DNA from: Pirellulales bacterium
GTDB lineage: Bacteria; Planctomycetota; Planctomycetia; Pirellulales; JALHLM01
DNA: 13,211 nucleotides
Reading direction: 5' to 3'
Assembly (NCBI GenBank): GCA_022844585.1
Contig: JALHLM010000117.1
Coordinates: 1 to 13,211 of the forward strand
In this document: positions 12,976 to 13,211 of the stretch, piece after piece
Numbering within the stretch: position 1 is the first letter of the stretch
Layout: each line of letters opens with the position of its first letter
Notes under the pieces: model-generated
What the model was told of the DNA's origin: nothing
Databases searched by the model: none
What the model saw: the letters and a program-made list of their open reading frames with translations, nothing else
Position numbers and translations under genes: made by a program

Positions 12976-12984
12976 GCTTACGGA

Positions 12985-12991
12985 CTCCTTT
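12985..12991 (-). promoter_or_regulatory. strong Shine-Dalgarno site of the BBP7-like gene
   Basis: AAAGGAG on the minus strand lies 9 nt before the ATG at 12975. It is the best ribosome-binding site in the window and decides the start against the upstream in-frame codon at 13014. Confidence 0.8.
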
Positions 12992-13211
12992 CGGGGTACA
13001 GAAATGCGGCGCAAGCGCGGCGACCCCTCGTCACCGCCCGGCCCCGGCCTCTTCCGAGAGACCTACCCAGCGGGCCGCGGCGCTCCGGCCGTGCCCGATG
13101 TTGGAAGTCCGTTTCCTGATTCAATGGCGCTCCGTCCAGGAATCTCTGATCGACGCGCCGGCGGCGGCAATTCGCGACATTCCCGGCGCGAGCGCGAGTT
13201 TTTTTCAAGTC
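12992..13211. other. upstream region of the BBP7-like gene
   Basis: About 220 bases to the right edge of the window. It should hold the promoter and leader of the BBP7-like gene on the minus strand. I see GC-rich short palindromes and an A-rich stretch near 13199-13206 but no convincing -35/-10 pair and no gene. Confidence 0.4.

Overview
The window reads as a chromosomal segment of a planctomycete, most likely in or near the Pirellulales. The clues are a partial DUF1501 protein with a twin-arginine signal, a BBP7-like outer-membrane beta-barrel with a Cys-rich linker, a secreted STN/N0-like protein, high GC, and intergenic gaps filled with long palindromic repeats. No rRNA, tRNA, CRISPR array, integrase or transposase is visible. 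Family assignments rest on motifs read by eye, not on database searches.

Layout, left to right. (1) 1-362, minus: N-terminus of a DUF1501 protein that continues past the left edge. (2) 539-1207, minus: small HEAT-like plus TPR protein. (3) 1508-2701, plus, divergent from (2): exported protein with three STN/secretin-N0-like units. (4) 2823-8056, minus: a fatty-acid beta-oxidation cluster transcribed in the order fadJ-like hydratase/dehydrogenase, fadA thiolase, acyl-CoA synthetase. The ligase activates the fatty acid, FadJ performs hydration and dehydrogenation, and FadA cleaves acetyl-CoA; no acyl-CoA dehydrogenase is in the window. (5) 8532-11586, plus, divergent from the fad cluster: a tightly overlapping three-gene ECF-type transporter, S component then double-ATPase then T component. 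This is the order of ykoE-ykoD-ykoC in Bacillus, and the S component resembles YkoE (thiamine/HMP family). (6) 11698-12975, minus: BBP7-like outer-membrane protein with an intrinsic terminator and a strong Shine-Dalgarno site.

The most unusual structure is in the gaps. Three successive gene junctions (2702-2822, 4494-4606, 5768-5917) are each filled almost edge to edge by a long inverted repeat with 27-30 bp arms. The divergent fad/ECF gap holds a fourth with 30-bp perfect arms, plus a weaker fifth. Each has an unrelated sequence built from short repeated words. One supplies the stop codons of both converging genes at mirror-image positions. Two others sit directly upstream of fadA and the ligase gene, and neither of those genes has a recognisable Shine-Dalgarno site, unlike fadJ, the ECF ATPase and the BBP7-like gene.
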